A stretch of 64,000 nucleotides of DNA from Spirometra erinaceieuropaei (lineage: Eukaryota > Platyhelminthes > Cestoda > Diphyllobothriidea > Diphyllobothriidae). The stretch is taken from contig CACRXP010000232.1 of the NCBI GenBank assembly GCA_902702965.1, positions 124,101 to 188,100 of the forward strand, in the 5' to 3' direction. Made by a program: the position numbers and the translations under genes. The notes under the pieces are model-generated. The model saw only the letters and a list, made by a program, of their open reading frames with translations, did no database searches and was not told the origin of the DNA. Shown in pieces: positions 12,301 to 25,402 of the stretch. The stretch's first letter is position 1, and every line of letters starts with the position of its first letter.

Positions 12301-13679
12301 TCAATCTGGTAAGACTGTAGGACCAAACCTCACCAAAACCAGAACCCTAGAAATGCCTTAAACGTAATCTACTTAAGTAAATCTAAGTGTCACAGAGCGT
12401 AAGTAAGATAAGAGCACCGAAAAGAAATATGATGAAAGATAATGGCAAGTACGAAACAATCGGCACCCAATTGACTGTTTTATTCCATATGATAAACCAA
12501 TGCTTCTGCCATTTATAGAAACAGTGAACGTTTTCATTGTGAGTTTAGCCCACGTGAAAATTAAGCATACAAGTAAGCCTTTGTATATTTAGACATTAAT
12601 CACTAACTGTGCAGAAAAACAAAGCATCGTCCGCCCAGATAATACCAATCTGTTATTGCACAAAATACCATTAATTTACACATCAGATTTATAAAGGTAA
12701 ATCCGCTTTTATATGTGTAAAGTATACGGTTTTTCTTTTATGAGCACCCCCCCCCCGGCTTTCGCGGACGACCATTTAGGTTTTCCAGTTCCGGAAGGTG
12801 CTTTATGTAAGCGCCCCTCGCTTGAATTACGCCGCCCTCAGAATAGAACGCGAGCAAACATACGGCCATGTCCAGCGACTATCAATAGCACAGGGAATCG
12901 CCAAACACATAGAGGTGCTAGTTCTTTCCAAAAAGCCCTGTTCTCCCTTCAGGAAATAGCCCTCGGGCAACGTTAGCTTTGGAAGTGTTTTTAAAGCCTT
13001 GTGTGATTTGAGTAAGTAAAAATAACCACAGTCCGTGCACTTCCTACTGGACATTCAGCTTTCGGTCAGAATATTTAATGAGTTACCTTGTCCACTAAAT
13101 AGGCTATCACCTTCATCGTCCGTCGAAGACGACGAAGAAAAATAAGGGCCGAGTTTAATCAGCAGAACTGCTTTTGTACTGGTTTTCCGAAAACTCCTTC
13201 GTCTTTGTTATCAGATTAACGCGGTGACTGTTCCTGTTTCTCGATCTAACTGCCTGTCTGCCGCTAACTAACTCTGTGGACGACCACCACGATTTCATAT
13301 GGTCTTTAGTAAAAGTGCAGTTTTGCCGCGAACTCACCTCACATTCTTCCTCCCTGGTGGGTGAGGAACACGATCAGATATCTTGACCTCAGATATTAGC
13401 GTGTAAACGATGGTTCGGTCAGTGTTTGTCCATCGTGTGCCCCACCGTCTGGTGAACGCAAGACGGTGACTTGCTGGGGATTCAGCATATGGTGATATCG
13501 GACTTGCGTAATACCCGTCGCACTCAAGACCGTAAGAACCACCGGCGACGGGCTCAAGCGCCGTAGCTGACACGGCTAAAGTGCTCACCTACGCATGCCA
13601 CGCACTACTTGGTCTTCGGCCAGGTTTCACAAAGTGTTTGTCAAATCAGACGTCACATGTCCGATCGTGTCGTAGGGAG
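12301..13679. other. No gene seen
   Basis: AT-rich to about 12700, poly-C at 12748-12756, then unassigned mixed sequence. Confidence 0.45.
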
Positions 13680-13765
13680 CCCCATCCAGAAGGAACCAAT
13701 AGGTATGTCTCTGGCCTGAGAGAACCAACTGACCCAGTCAGTTGCCCACTTTCGGAGGCACGACA
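13680..13765 (+). repeat. 80-bp direct repeat, copy 1
   Basis: GAACCAATAGGTATGTCTCT to GTCAGTTGCCCACTTTCGG. Its partner at 14455-14535 lies just beyond the truncated family 1 element. Confidence 0.7.
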
Positions 13766-13893
13766 CACTGAGCGTCAGGATAGTTTCAAAGCGTGTTATA
13801 TGTACTATAATGACGGATGCGGTGTAGCACAGCTTTGATGTCGCTCTCACTGGCCTCTTCTGTACACTACTTGACCGTCCGAGTTGGTTAGTA

Positions 13894-14450
13894 ACAGTAG
13901 ATATACTACCTCATGGAGTGTCGACTGAAAATCCAAAATGCGTTCTGAACTCCAAAATATTACTCTAGTAGTGTCGTAAAAGTAATTATTATGCAACATA
14001 GTTCCATGATAACTCAGTTACTTCAGAATGTCAGCTTTTGAATAACCTTCTTTACGGCCGCTTGCAAAAACTTCACTCTGTAATAAGAGCTACTTATAGA
14101 GGATGATGTTTTTCATTGATTATTGGTTCCTATATAAATTCAATTATATTTCATAGAAAGCATTGTAAAATTGTTCATTCTTTTACAAAGTTGGAAGAAA
14201 ATTACGTCTTCTTTAATAGGAAGAGCATATTTCGGCTTCAAAAAATTCCAATTTCCGATTAATTTTAAAGCCAACCGGCAGTTACACTTGCATTTGGGGT
14301 TTCCGAACTACATGCTGTATATCTTCGGTGTACGCAAAATCATACATCCCTGTACGCTATTAAGAGTAGACCATTTTGGGCTCATAAGATTTAACAGGGG
14401 AATCAAACCAAACGGTGAACTATACAAGTAATATTGGTAAATGTAGAGAC
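13894..14450. mobile_element. Family 1 element, left arm plus centre, truncated
   Basis: It starts after TA with ACAGTAGATATACTACCTCATGG and continues with arm sequence and the centre in reverse orientation (CATTTGGGGTTTCCGAAC). It breaks off at GTAAATGTAGAGACAC near 14450, where an unrelated 80-bp repeat begins. Confidence 0.65.
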
Positions 14451-14452
14451 AC

Positions 14453-14535
14453 AGAATGAACCAATTGGCATGTCTCCGGTCTGAGAGTACCGACTCACCC
14501 AGTCAGTGGGCAACCTTCCGAGCCACGGCATTTTG
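14453..14535 (+). repeat. 80-bp direct repeat, copy 2
   Basis: GAACCAATTGGCATGTCTCC to GTCAGTGGGCAACCTTCCG, about 80% like 13680-13765 by eye. It sits between two family 1 elements. Confidence 0.7.
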
Positions 14536-14545
14536 AACGTCATAC

Positions 14546-15457
14546 TAGTCTTAATAGTCATCTTGCCGCATAATTCTATCATAATTCAGTTACCCCGGGA
14601 TGCAGACGTTCGAACGAACATCTTTTCGGCCGCACGCAAAAACTAAACTTTGTAAAAAATTACTACTAAAGTGGCATGAATGTGCTTTATTGATCTTCGA
14701 TGTCCTTAAAGATTTAATCATATTTCAAGCCTAAAAATATGCATTTTTTGCTCATTCGGTAGAAAATTAGGTCGTCTTTCAATTTTATGCTCGAAGAAGG
14801 GGCATAATTCGGTTTCGAAAGAGTTTACAATTGTGAAATGGCCATTTATAAAACATCGTGTTTCTGCATTTAGCAATGTGGCTTGTAAAGCTAACAGCAT
14901 GGCTTAAATCCACTGCCAAATTTTATGAACCCGATTATGGTCTGCTCTTAATACCGTAGAGAAATGTATGGTTTTTCGTACGCGGAAACTATACAGCTGG
15001 TAGTTTGGAAAGCCTGAATCCAAGTGTAACAACAGGTCGGGTGCAAAATTATTCGGCAGTTCCGGTCCGAAATTATTCGGAAGTTGGGAAAGTTTTTAAA
15101 AACAGAATCATGCCCTTTCCCCGAGCATAAAATTTCGAAAAAAACTTAATTTTCTAACAAATGAGTAGAAAACGAATATTTTTATGCATGTTTTCCGTGA
15201 AATACGAAGGATTTTTAAGGGCATCGACAATCAGTGAAAAAAATGCATGCTGCTTTAGTAGTGATTTATTACAAAGTATAGTTTTTTCATGCGGCCGGCA
15301 GGAATTTCATTCCAAGGCCAGCATCCTGAGGTAACTGAATTATTGTAGAATAATACTGCAGACTGATTATTTTGACAAACCTACTTAATTAAGCGTCTCA
15401 AAACAAAAACGAATTTTGGAATTTCGATTGACGTTTCATGAGTTAGCCCACCTTCTG
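14546..15457. mobile_element. Family 1 element, left terminus missing
   Basis: It enters the left arm at GCCGCATAATTCTATCATAA, carries the centre (GTGAAATGGCCATTTATAAA, GTACGCGGAAACTATACAG) and ends ATGAGTTAGCCCACCTTCTG followed by TT instead of TA. A short internal duplication of AAATTATTCGG occurs near 15048-15080. Confidence 0.8.
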
Positions 15458-15689
15458 TTTGTAACGTTGGAATGGGATGTTAGCGGCTGGCGTGGGCTGC
15501 AGTCTGCACCCAGGCGTGTCCCTGGATCTTCTTCCCTGTTGTGGGATGTGTGGGCTCTGTGCAGTCTAGTCAACGTATGCTGTCCCTGCCAATTCAGCCC
15601 CTGTCTTAGTTCAACTCATCCCCCAGCGTGGTCCGTTATGCAAGTGCATGCAGATACCAGTATTATCACGCGAAGAAAGGGCGGCATTA

Positions 15690-16700
15690 AAGAGCACTGG
15701 AAACTGACAAAACCATTGTCATACCTGCTGCGGACAACGAAGGCTCAACTGCGATTTTGAAAGAGGCTGATTAAAGTGAGATGTTGTCATTATCAGAGGA
15801 TATATCAACCTATAAACCTCTTGCCGCAGAGCCTACCAAAGCGCACAATACAGCTATTGAAGAACTGTTAAAACGTCTTACAGGAAAAAAAAACAAATAT
15901 TAGGAGATAGGATTAAATCTCTGCTACAAACTTTACAGAATATCGCTAAAATGCATGGACTGCCCAAGTTCACAGACTTTAAGTATCACTGTACACCTAA
16001 TTACAAGATTTCTGATTGGCTCTTCCACAAACTCCATCCGCTGACAAAAGATCGTGAAACATCAATCGGTAATTCAGTAAAGTTTCTGGACTAATTACAA
16101 GGACTGAAAATCGCAGCATATGAGATAATGATATTCTTTGAATTTATCTCTCTGTTTATAACAATACCACTGCATTTAGCAAGACAATGTGCAGAGGAAC
16201 GTTTCCAGTCCTACAACAGGGATAGTCCTTCATCGGTTTTGCTAAAAATCTTATACATACGTCTAAAAAATAACTTTTCATTTGCACAGGAATACTACCA
16301 ATAGCTGAGGGGAACACTGTGGGATCACCAGTCTCTGGTTTTCTTGCAGAAGTCACAATGCAAAGGTTAGAAAGTATCGCCTTACCATTAGTTAACCTTT
16401 GGCTGTGGGTGCGTAATGCTGACGACACTTTTATTGTTGTTAAAAGAGATGAACTTTAAATGATCACAACACTAGTAACTCAACTCTACCAGGAATTGCA
16501 TTCACACTCGAGAAGGAGGTCGACAACAAACTCTCATTTCCTGATGTCCTCGTACAGACAAAGAGTGAGGGGAAGTTTCACACACGAAACATTTTGCGGA
16601 AGTTCCTTTACATTACGACAGCAATCATCTGATCTCTCACAAACGGTGTGCCATGAACAGTTTTCTCAATCGATCTAAAACCTACTGCCCAGACAACGAG
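15690..16700 (+). pseudogene. Penelope-like element reverse transcriptase, heavily broken
   Basis: TIVIPAADNEGSTAIL (from 15711) resembles the N-terminal ADKG region of PLE reverse transcriptases. From 16321 GSPVSGFLAEVTMQRLES fits the GSPxSGxLAE motif, followed by RNADDTFIVVKRDEL (to 16459) where YVDD is expected; the two Asp remain but the YV is changed. After a frame break, FTLEKEVDNKLSFPDVLVQ matches the next conserved block. Many stops and shifts separate the pieces. It is followed by GIY-YIG remnants at 17045-17480. Confidence 0.75.
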
Positions 16701-17044
16701 ACTTAGTAGACACAACTGAGTTATTTTTTCAACTGTTTTCTCAGAATGGAAAACTTAGGGATCTTGTACACTGATGTATGAGACAGTGTAAGTTAAAAGA
16801 ATGAGACTAAGGAGTAGAAGAAGAAGAAAAAAAAGAAAACGAAGAAGAAGAAGAAGAAGAAGACAAGGAACTAGATTGTTTCGATTAGGCTTCCAAAGCA
16901 AAAATAGCAATAACTTCCGAACGAGTTGAAAAACATCTGAGGATGCGCCAAATACACGTGGCGCACAAACCGACGACTGCACTTCATAACCAGTCTGTAC
17001 ACTCTAAAGATAGGGTTGGCTATTAATATAAGAAGGAAGTCGTC

Positions 17045-17480
17045 CACGAGATACCATGTGATGTCTGCAACGCGGTTTACTGTGGCCAATCTTCGAAATC
17101 TGTCCTTACAGGCATACACGAACACTAGCTGGCAGTCTACGTATACCTGATAGGCATCCATCATGCAATCTGCACGACTAATTTCGTAGGCTAGTTGGCA
17201 GGAAGACTGCTCCAGACTCGAATCGCTGAACACGCGGCAGCGGTGCGGAGAAATGACGCCAACTCTCAGGTCGCGGTCCATTCGACGAGACCTGATCACA
17301 AGTTCAAGTTCTATAAGGCCAAAATTCTTGCGAGAGGTGATAATCGCGCGAGTCGCGAGTTGCTTGAGTCATGGTTCACGAGATGCCATTCTACCAATAA
17401 ACACAATAACATCTTCTACACCAGACAACCAACAAAACATGTTTCGGTGGATTTCGCGAGTGTTCTTCTGCTTTGTTAGC
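17045..17480 (+). pseudogene. PLE GIY-YIG endonuclease remnants, rearranged
   Basis: VHEIPCDVCNAVYCGQSSKS (17045 on) is the start of a GIY-YIG domain with its zinc-knuckle-like CxxC. It stops after TGIHEH. At about 17190 the domain restarts near the second motif and runs open as RLLQTRIAEHAAAVRRND and on to RASRELLESWF (to about 17390). The conserved Arg (TRIAEH) and Glu (RELLE) of the family are present. The join duplicates the middle of the domain, so two PLE copies were probably fused. Confidence 0.7.
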
Positions 17481-20400
17481 CTTAACGTTTTTCCAAACCG
17501 TTTCCACTTTGGGTAGAATGTTCACTTTTGTCAGAGTTGGGGATTCGCTGCAAGGTTTTCAACCCTTCTTGATAAACAGTGAAAAACGACTGAAAGCTCT
17601 GCCCGCTTTGATTGGCCATAAAATGATAGGATGCCATTATGATAATTTTCTATTGCAGCCAGGCTTTAATGAACCGTAAAAGCATGCAGTTCTTAGTCTC
17701 CGGCGAGTTAAATTTCATCACTGGCCTTTCTGAATGCCAAGTCAGTTATTGTACTTATTTCATTAACAGCATCAAAGCACCAGTTTTTATTGATGTCCGA
17801 ACAACGAAGTCCGAGCATCGTTGCTTTAGAAAGGGTAGAATGGCATGTGCGTTATCAGTAGGGTTTCCCTTCAGCGTTAAACGTTTACGCACGCCGACCG
17901 CTAATCAGCAATGGTCAGTATCATGCTAGCGAAACTCGCGCCAATTAATTCGTCCTCAGCAAGGAAGATTAGCGTAATTCGGGCGCTCGTAGTTTCGAGA
18001 TGGTAAATCGTAACACGATAAACTGATTTTTAGGTAACGTCTGCATATGTACGTCTACTTTTATAGCTTTAAGGAACCCACTTATTTGATGCAGGTAGAC
18101 ATGCACTGTAAGTGTTTATTCGTGGCAGTACGTTTAAATCAGAATTTAGATTTCGGGTCGAGGTTCGGACTTCTCCGTTGCATTTGCCATTTGGGGTTGG
18201 GATTTATGTTTTGAGTTAGAGTTGGTTCTAAGGATAGAATTGGGCCAAAGATAAGGGCCAGGGAAAGAGTTATGTTTGACATGTGGGCTGAGATTATGGT
18301 AATGGTTAAATTGGCTTGCCACATATCGTTGTACCTTATCTGACTTTCTTTAATCAACAACCTTGGATTACCTGTTTTCCACCAGTCTTTATACCCCTAA
18401 CTCACATATTCCAAATTTTCCCGTCTCTCCGGTCACCTCGAAGTAGTAAAGCACTGCCCCGTTGGTAAGATGATAGTTGGTAGCCGTGCCCACAGAATCC
18501 ACAATGGTACCTACTGGATCGATTTCAGTAGTTGTGATTGCATTTTCATTATGCTTCTAAATTCAAGCGCACGCTGTATTACCTGTATCAGATTCATTTT
18601 ATTGGTACTATCCTGAGCAGATTTGCACCGTTAACGATGACAATAAGGCTTTCCCTACATCAACTTTCATAAGAATAGGTAGCTCTTGACTGCCTCATCC
18701 GTTGTACAGGTACTATCTTGAGCAGATTGGCACCGGTAACGATGACAATGAAGCTTACCCTTTATCAACTTCATTAGCAGAGGTAGCTTTCGACTGCCTC
18801 ATTATTTGCGGATTTTCTCTTCCGCCCAAACCAATTTTTCGCATAAAAGTCTTACCCGGCTTGCGTTGTGGCGTTCCGCGTGCCGCTGCCTGACTCTCGT
18901 GTTCTTCTGTCCATTATGTTGGATGGAGTTTTATCGCCCACACTGCGGAATGACCTTCGGGCCAGTTGCCTTCTTCCCATTGGTTGTTCGCCTTCACTTG
19001 CTTTACTTTCCAATCTGAGGCTAGGATGCATTTATTCCGCACACCGTTCAAAGTCTTTTTGCTCATTTCCATACCTTCCTTGTATTTTTCACCTAATCTA
19101 AATTAGGCTTCCACTTTACCAGGAGCGTCAACTCCTAGCATATATTACAATCGCCAATTACCCGTCCACTCAATTGTCTCACCCGTATAGCCCCTATTAC
19201 CACCGGTCCCGATTGACAGGCAGCTTTGAGTTTGCGGTGTCAGGAGGGCTACCAACTATCATCTAACCGCCCCGTTTACTGGAGAAATATTCGATCTCCA
19301 GCCCGGGGTGATGAATGGTAGGCTGGCTGCTCGGTTTAAACGTAAGTTAAATGTGTACTGATACATTTGAGTAGTGAGGTGTGTGTGGTTATTATTTTCC
19401 CCAAGCGTGGATTATTGCTGACTGACGATTTACCTCCTGGCTTCCATTTCAAGCTGTTACACGGCTTCTGTCGAAGTAGGTCATTTTTTCTGAGTAGTTT
19501 AACCGTCGGGAAATATTGTGTGGTTCGTTCGCAAAAGTATGACGACCGAATCATCGTTCACTTGGAGTCGACACGGGTGAGGCTTTGCTGCCTTTCGGCT
19601 TTCCCGAAATCCAAATTTCAAGCCTTCCCTTGAGCGCGCACATTTGGTTGTTTAAAGTGCATTCACATGATATAGAAACCGCCGGAGTCGTCGTTCCTAT
19701 TTACTCTGCGCTTTTCAATGATTTCAATCTTCACGAATGAATAGAATACATTTCCACTGAGGATTTGACTGCACGCATTACGAAAATTACTATCGCTAAC
19801 AAATGTACTAACTGCAAAACTTTATATGAGAAGAGAGTTGACGCAATTATTTGTCGCTGTCCAGTAGAAAGATACTTTGGCGAACAGGTGGTTCCAGAAA
19901 ATATTGCAGCAGTCTTTTGCGCCTCTGCAGAAAGCAGCATGAAAATAAATCATGCATCGTCAACTAAGGGAGGTGGGATCCCTGTCGGACAAGGAGCGGG
20001 GGACGAAGAATATTAATCGACGCAAACGATTGACGCAGACGTCTGGTACCTGCGTTTTAGGCCACCATAGAACGAAAATGGGAGCTTATGAGGCAAGGGA
20101 AGTTTTTTATTCTTAGCTAACATATTGGGCACGCGTCGACAGAAGAAAGTCCTTAAGCAAACTATTCAACACGCAGAAGACGACTTTCGTTAGTCGGAGG
20201 ACAGTTGACTATTTGGCTGCCCCTTGAACGCTGCCAACGTCATTTATTTTAAAAGGATTTTTTAAACCGGCTTTCGTTTTTACAGCACTGTCTTGTGAAA
20301 CGACTATTTTGCTTCCCTGGATTTTAGCGCCCGGAACATGTTGACCATTTAAAAGCCCATTGTCGAACATAGCATGGAAGTCATCCTGATACCTTTAAGC

Positions 20401-23094
20401 ACTAGAACCTGTCCAAAGCATTTATTTCCATTACTGATCACTAGGTCTATAACAGCGACTCCTGCGTGAACGGTGAACTCTTGCGTTACGGTTATTTTGG
20501 TTTTTGGGATGAGCAAAGCATCACGTTCTGCGAGGACTCGTCAACTGGAAGCTTCCACAATACCGACTGACTGTAGTGGACAGTCAGTAGTGCTGTCTGC
20601 TGAATTCTAGTATATTCTGATTTTCGGAGTTTACCGCGTTTGGCTGTAAAAACACAAGCTTACCGAAGGAAAGCTAGGCGTATCGGCACCACATTTCAGG
20701 ATTAACTTTAACTGTTACGGGCTAAAAATCAATCGCGCCTTCCGTTTGAACTTATAGTACCCATACAGATTGGTCAAGCTCAGGTAATTACTTGGTGCAT
20801 CCAGCGCCTTTAGGAAGTGCACTTACTCAACCGAGCTCAGATCTCAGCAAACTGTGCACAGTATAGCTTTAAACAAAGAGACTATTGTTGTTGCCTAATT
20901 TACCGTGAAGATTACTATCGACTGACTCAAACGAATTTAGGAGAAGTGTTATAACTGCTATTGTAATCGGTTCCATAGAATGAGGTAGATATCCCTGTGA
21001 TTTGCCAAATTTGCCTTTTAAATACTAGAAAGACCTAGATTTAAGCGTCGATCTAGGAAAACGTCACTGCCGGAAAGCGTCTGGCTGGCGCCCGGGGTTG
21101 TCCTAATAATTTATAAGACTCACTACTGCGATTATTTAAGTAGGTGTTATTTGGTTACGTTTTCCTCTTGTACCACTTAGGCCCTGACTTCGGCTTGTTC
21201 AACCTGTTTTATCGGCTTGTTCTATTGACCTTGCCAACAACTGCCCTGAGGGCCAGACGTTCCAGGGATGCCTATATCAACTTATAATTGTGATCCTCAT
21301 CCCCGATGTATTAGGCGTCATGCGAGAGTTCAGTCAGCAATCTGCTGTACATCAGAGTCTGAATATTTTAAGATTAATTTATACGAATGTAATTTTTTGC
21401 GGCTCAGAAAATTGGCTTTTGCATACCAGCTCTATCGGGTATGTTCATTGATCGTCTGCTTCACAGGATACGCCTTTGCGATATGGGACAGGAAGGTTTC
21501 CCATGCCTATTTTAGGTCGGCGGTGTTAAGTCCACATTGTATCTCTTTAATGTAGGCCCAGACAGCTTGGGCTGACGAAAACGACTCCCGTAGGTCTGCG
21601 TCTTAAAGTTTGTACAGGTGGCGGTTTGCGTTTAAAAAGTATTAGTTTATTGTTAACCGCTATTCCTCTGCAACTGAAACTACCACGTACTTAAAGATAT
21701 TGGCGTTTAGAGCTACGTGGGTAACTTGACTTTCTGTGTTTCAGTATTCCAGTGGTAACTTCGTCTTCGTCCTCCGAAATCTACGTCATATGCAATCACT
21801 TATTTCCAATACATATGCATGCATAGCACACTGCAAACCATGTCGCTTTTAATAACTAGACTTGACTTTTCTTTATGTTCTTTCTTACCGTCATTTAGCC
21901 TGCCTTGTTTGAATTCTTTCTCGTTTTTCATTTTGCGGTGTTTTCAAAAAATTATTGCGTGTTAATGCGTCTCCTGGTATGGCTTTCAGTCTGCACTGTT
22001 TTTACGTCGCTTACCGCCTGCGCCCAATTACCATTAGCTGCCTTTACCTTGGGAACTTACCTCCAGTTACTGAGTTGACGGCGACGTATTCGGTTGCCCG
22101 AATTCGCCTGACTACCGGTTGTGGTTACCTGCTCAGATTTGTGCACCTACTTACCTTTTGCCTTTTAAGCACATTAGAAGGTTTTCTATGCACATTTATT
22201 CTCAACTTTTTCTATTTTCCTTTTCTTTACGTCCGATGCCCTACCCCTATAACTCCCATTAGATAGGCTGCTCAGTTTATTTCTTTCTAACCCCGGATAT
22301 CACTCATACCCTCGCGTTGCTTGCCTACTAAAATGGGAAAAAAATGTTTACAATTTCATCACGCCGCATTACAGCATACAGAACTGAATAAAACATATAG
22401 CTTGACGATTAGGTGTACTGAGTCCTTAGGTTAACAGCGCATTCTGTAGCTGAAAAGAGTAATTTGACCCAGTGAGTTCGTCAAGCTGAGAGAAAACTGA
22501 CAGTGTTAGTCGCAGTGTAAAATTCGCATGGGTCTCCTATGTAAGCTCTAATTGCACGAACTCAGTCTTCTTAGTATGATCAAGTGATTAGGCAATCAGT
22601 GGGTGCAGAGTAATATAGATTTCCGCGTCAACGTCCGATTTTAGACTATTACTTTTCAGGGCAGAGAAGGGTGGACTCCGTTGTTAGTTTTTTGAGTCAA
22701 GTTGGTCACAGCTCCCAGTCCATTGGAATTTTCAAAGCAACGGCAGATGAAGATTACGTCGCAGGAACTGCGTTGACCCATCAGGTTGCGGAGCAAACTC
22801 ATCCATTTGTGTCTGGGTGTCAACCCTGAGTTCTTGCAGGAAGTCGCATAGTGATATGTGCATGGAATATGGGGTAAAAACAAAGACTAATTCTGATTTA
22901 CTAGCAGTCCTCAGTCAGTCATAGACAACTCCAAGTGTTGCGACCCCTAAGACTCGAATTCATGGTCTTTCAGTTAGATGTCTAACGATGTTACAGAATA
23001 AACGTATCCCTCTTTGTGCCTTGGGCTTAATCTTGAGTCTCAACAGCAGCCTCACATCGACATATAGGCAGGATAATACGGCCGACAAAGACTA
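17481..23094. other. Long unassigned stretch
   Basis: Apart from the 105-bp tandem duplication at 18604, I recognise no element or gene in these 5.6 kb. Short ORFs (for example 19367-19633 and 19765-20016) have no motif and no clear splice context. Confidence 0.4.
18604..18813 (+). repeat. Tandem duplication, two units of 105 bp
   Basis: GGTACTATCCTGAGCAGATT (18604) recurs as GGTACTATCTTGAGCAGATT (18709). Similarity continues to TCGACTGCCTCATT. The units differ at about one position in seven or eight. Not coding as far as I can see. Confidence 0.85.
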
Positions 23095-24069
23095 CAGCAG
23101 GTCCGCCAACTCATGAAATATCAACCGAAATGCATTTTCGTTTCCAAAAGATAAATTAAGTAGCCTTCTAAAACTAGTTAGCCTGCAACACAATTCTATA
23201 TTATTTCAGTTACGTCAGGATGTCGGCGTTCAAATGAACTTCCTTTCGGTGGCGTGGAAAAACCACACTTTGTAAAAAAACGACTACTTAAGTAGCACGA
23301 ATTTTTCTCATTTATTTCCAATGCCCTTAAAAAATCAATTATATTTAATAGAAAGCATGCACGAAAATATTCATTCTTTTACTCATGCGGTAGTCAATTA
23401 CGTCTTCCTCTAATTGTATACTCGATGGAGGGGCATAAATCGGTTTTGCAAAACGTTTCTAATTGTGGAACTTGTAAATATCGTGAAATGGCCGTTCATA
23501 AATCGTCATGTCCCTGAATTTACCAATGTGGCATTTTAAGTTAAGAATATGGGGCAAATCCACTGCTAATTTTTATGAAACCTGTATGGTCCCCCTTTAC
23601 TACCCTAGAGAAGTGTGTAGATTTCCGTACGCGGAAAATATGAATTTTGTAGTTTTGAAAACATGAATCCAAGTGCAACGGAAGAGCGGGTTCAAAATTA
23701 TTCGGAAATTGGAAAACTCTGTTAACAAAGTTATACCCTTCCTTCAAGTATAAGGCTGGAATAAGTCGAAAATATCTACCGAATGAGCAAAAGAATGAAT
23801 ACTATTATGCATGCTTCCCATGAAATATAACTGTACTTTTAGCAGCATCGAAAATTAATGAGAAAAATTCATGCAACACAAGTATTTAGTTTTCATCGAG
23901 TAGTGTCTTTACATACAGAAGGAAGGAAATTAATTCTAAAGCCGGCATCTTGAGGTAACTGAAATATTATAGAATTATGTTGCAGGTCGAGGAGTTTTAC
24001 AATCCTACTTAATTACACTTTTCGAAACGAAAACGCATTTCGGAATTTCTGTTAACATTTCACCTTCTG
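23095..24069. mobile_element. Family 1 element, full length, damaged right end
   Basis: The left end is TA-CAGCAGGTCCGCCAACTCATG. The right end reads AACATTTCACCTTCTG-TA, lacking about 11 bp (ATGAGTTAGCC) of the terminal repeat. Arms and centre are otherwise complete. Confidence 0.82.
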
Positions 24070-24071
24070 TA

Positions 24072-24602
24072 TTCGTCGTCATTCGACCGTACGCGACCCA
24101 GGTCTGAAGGACCTGCGTCAAGCTACTGATTGGGGGAGGCATTTAAGGGGACAAACGGGGGCGCGCTTTGAATGGTGTTCATATTCTTGTGTGAATTCAC
24201 TCATTCCGACTTACTGTCCTACATAAATACGTACTGTTGCAGTTTTTGCAGCAAAAAATATGCACATTTCAAACATTAATACGAGAGGAATAAGTACGGT
24301 AGTGGCAACAATACATTGCCAGTCCAATTGACAGCACGATTTCCAAAATTGTCATAGGAAGGTATTGACCACTTCGCAGCCTAATGACACGTACCACAGA
24401 CAGGTTCGGCGCCTCTCGTAATTTTGCGGCAAGGAACGCATGTAGGGGGCGGCAGAGGTCCCAGTGTGCGCGACGTCTGCTGATAGCCGGGTCTGCCACC
24501 GGACCCCATCCCGAAATGTAGGCATTTGTTAAGATGATCAATCCGATAACACCTGTCTTAATTCAATATGGCCACCTTATTAGTCCAGGACATCTACCAC
24601 GT
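24072..24602. other. No gene seen
   Basis: It lies between two family 1 elements. A 90-codon minus-strand ORF (24269-24541) has one hydrophobic stretch (ILEIVLSIGLAMYCC) but nothing else to support it. Confidence 0.4.
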
Positions 24603-25400
24603 GGCAACTTAAGTAGCATGAAGGATTCTACTTTATTTTCGATGACCTTTAGAATCCCATCATATTTCTTAGAAAACATGCATAAAAATATCCAGTTTTT
24701 ACTTATTCTGTAGAAACTCATGTCTTCTTTCTATTTTATGCTCGAGAGACAAGTATAATTCGGTTTTATAAAACCTTTCCATTTCCCGAATAATTTTGAA
24801 CCCGACTTCCTGTTGCACTTGCATTCAGGATTTAAAAACTACACGCCATATATCTTCGATATACAAAAAACCATGCATTCCTTTAAGGTATTAAGAGGGG
24901 AACATAGGAAGTGCATAAAATGTACCAGTGGATTAAAGAAATATTGTTACCTGTACAAGCCACATTCGTAAATGCAGAGACATGAAGTTTTATGTCAGCC
25001 ATTTCACGGTCATGAAGAATCTCACAATTGGAAACTTTTTTAAAATCAAATTATGTCCCCGTTTCAAGTGTTAAATTAAAAATAGACGTAATTTTATCTT
25101 GAATGAGTGAAATAATGGATATCTGTGTGCCTGTTTTTCATGAAATATAGTCGGACTTTTAGGGGCATCGAAAATTATTGAGAAAAATTCATGCTACTTA
25201 AGTAGTCACTTTTACACAATGTATTTTTTTCCTGCAGCCCAAAAGAAATTTATTCGAATGCCGATACCATGAGGTAACTGGATCATTTGCGAATTAAGTT
25301 GCAGGCTGACTAGTTTTACAACGCTACTTAATCAATCTTTTCGAAACGAAAACGCATTTCGACATTTCGGTTGACGTTTCATGAGTAAACCCACCTACTG
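24603..25400. mobile_element. Family 1 element, 5' truncated
   Basis: It begins in the left arm at ACTTAAGTAGCATGAAGG, has the centre in reverse orientation and ends TTCATGAGTAAACCCACCTACTG-TA. Confidence 0.78.
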
Positions 25401-25402
25401 TA

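Noticed and set aside
18130..18300. GGTT-rich stretch (GGGTTGGG, GAGTTAGAG) as a telomere-like tract
   Set aside because: Units are too irregular; weaker than the CCCTAA tract at 49335.
22656..22883. Minus-strand ORF of 75 codons as a retroelement RNase H piece
   Set aside because: No catalytic motif could be placed; similarity impression not supportable.
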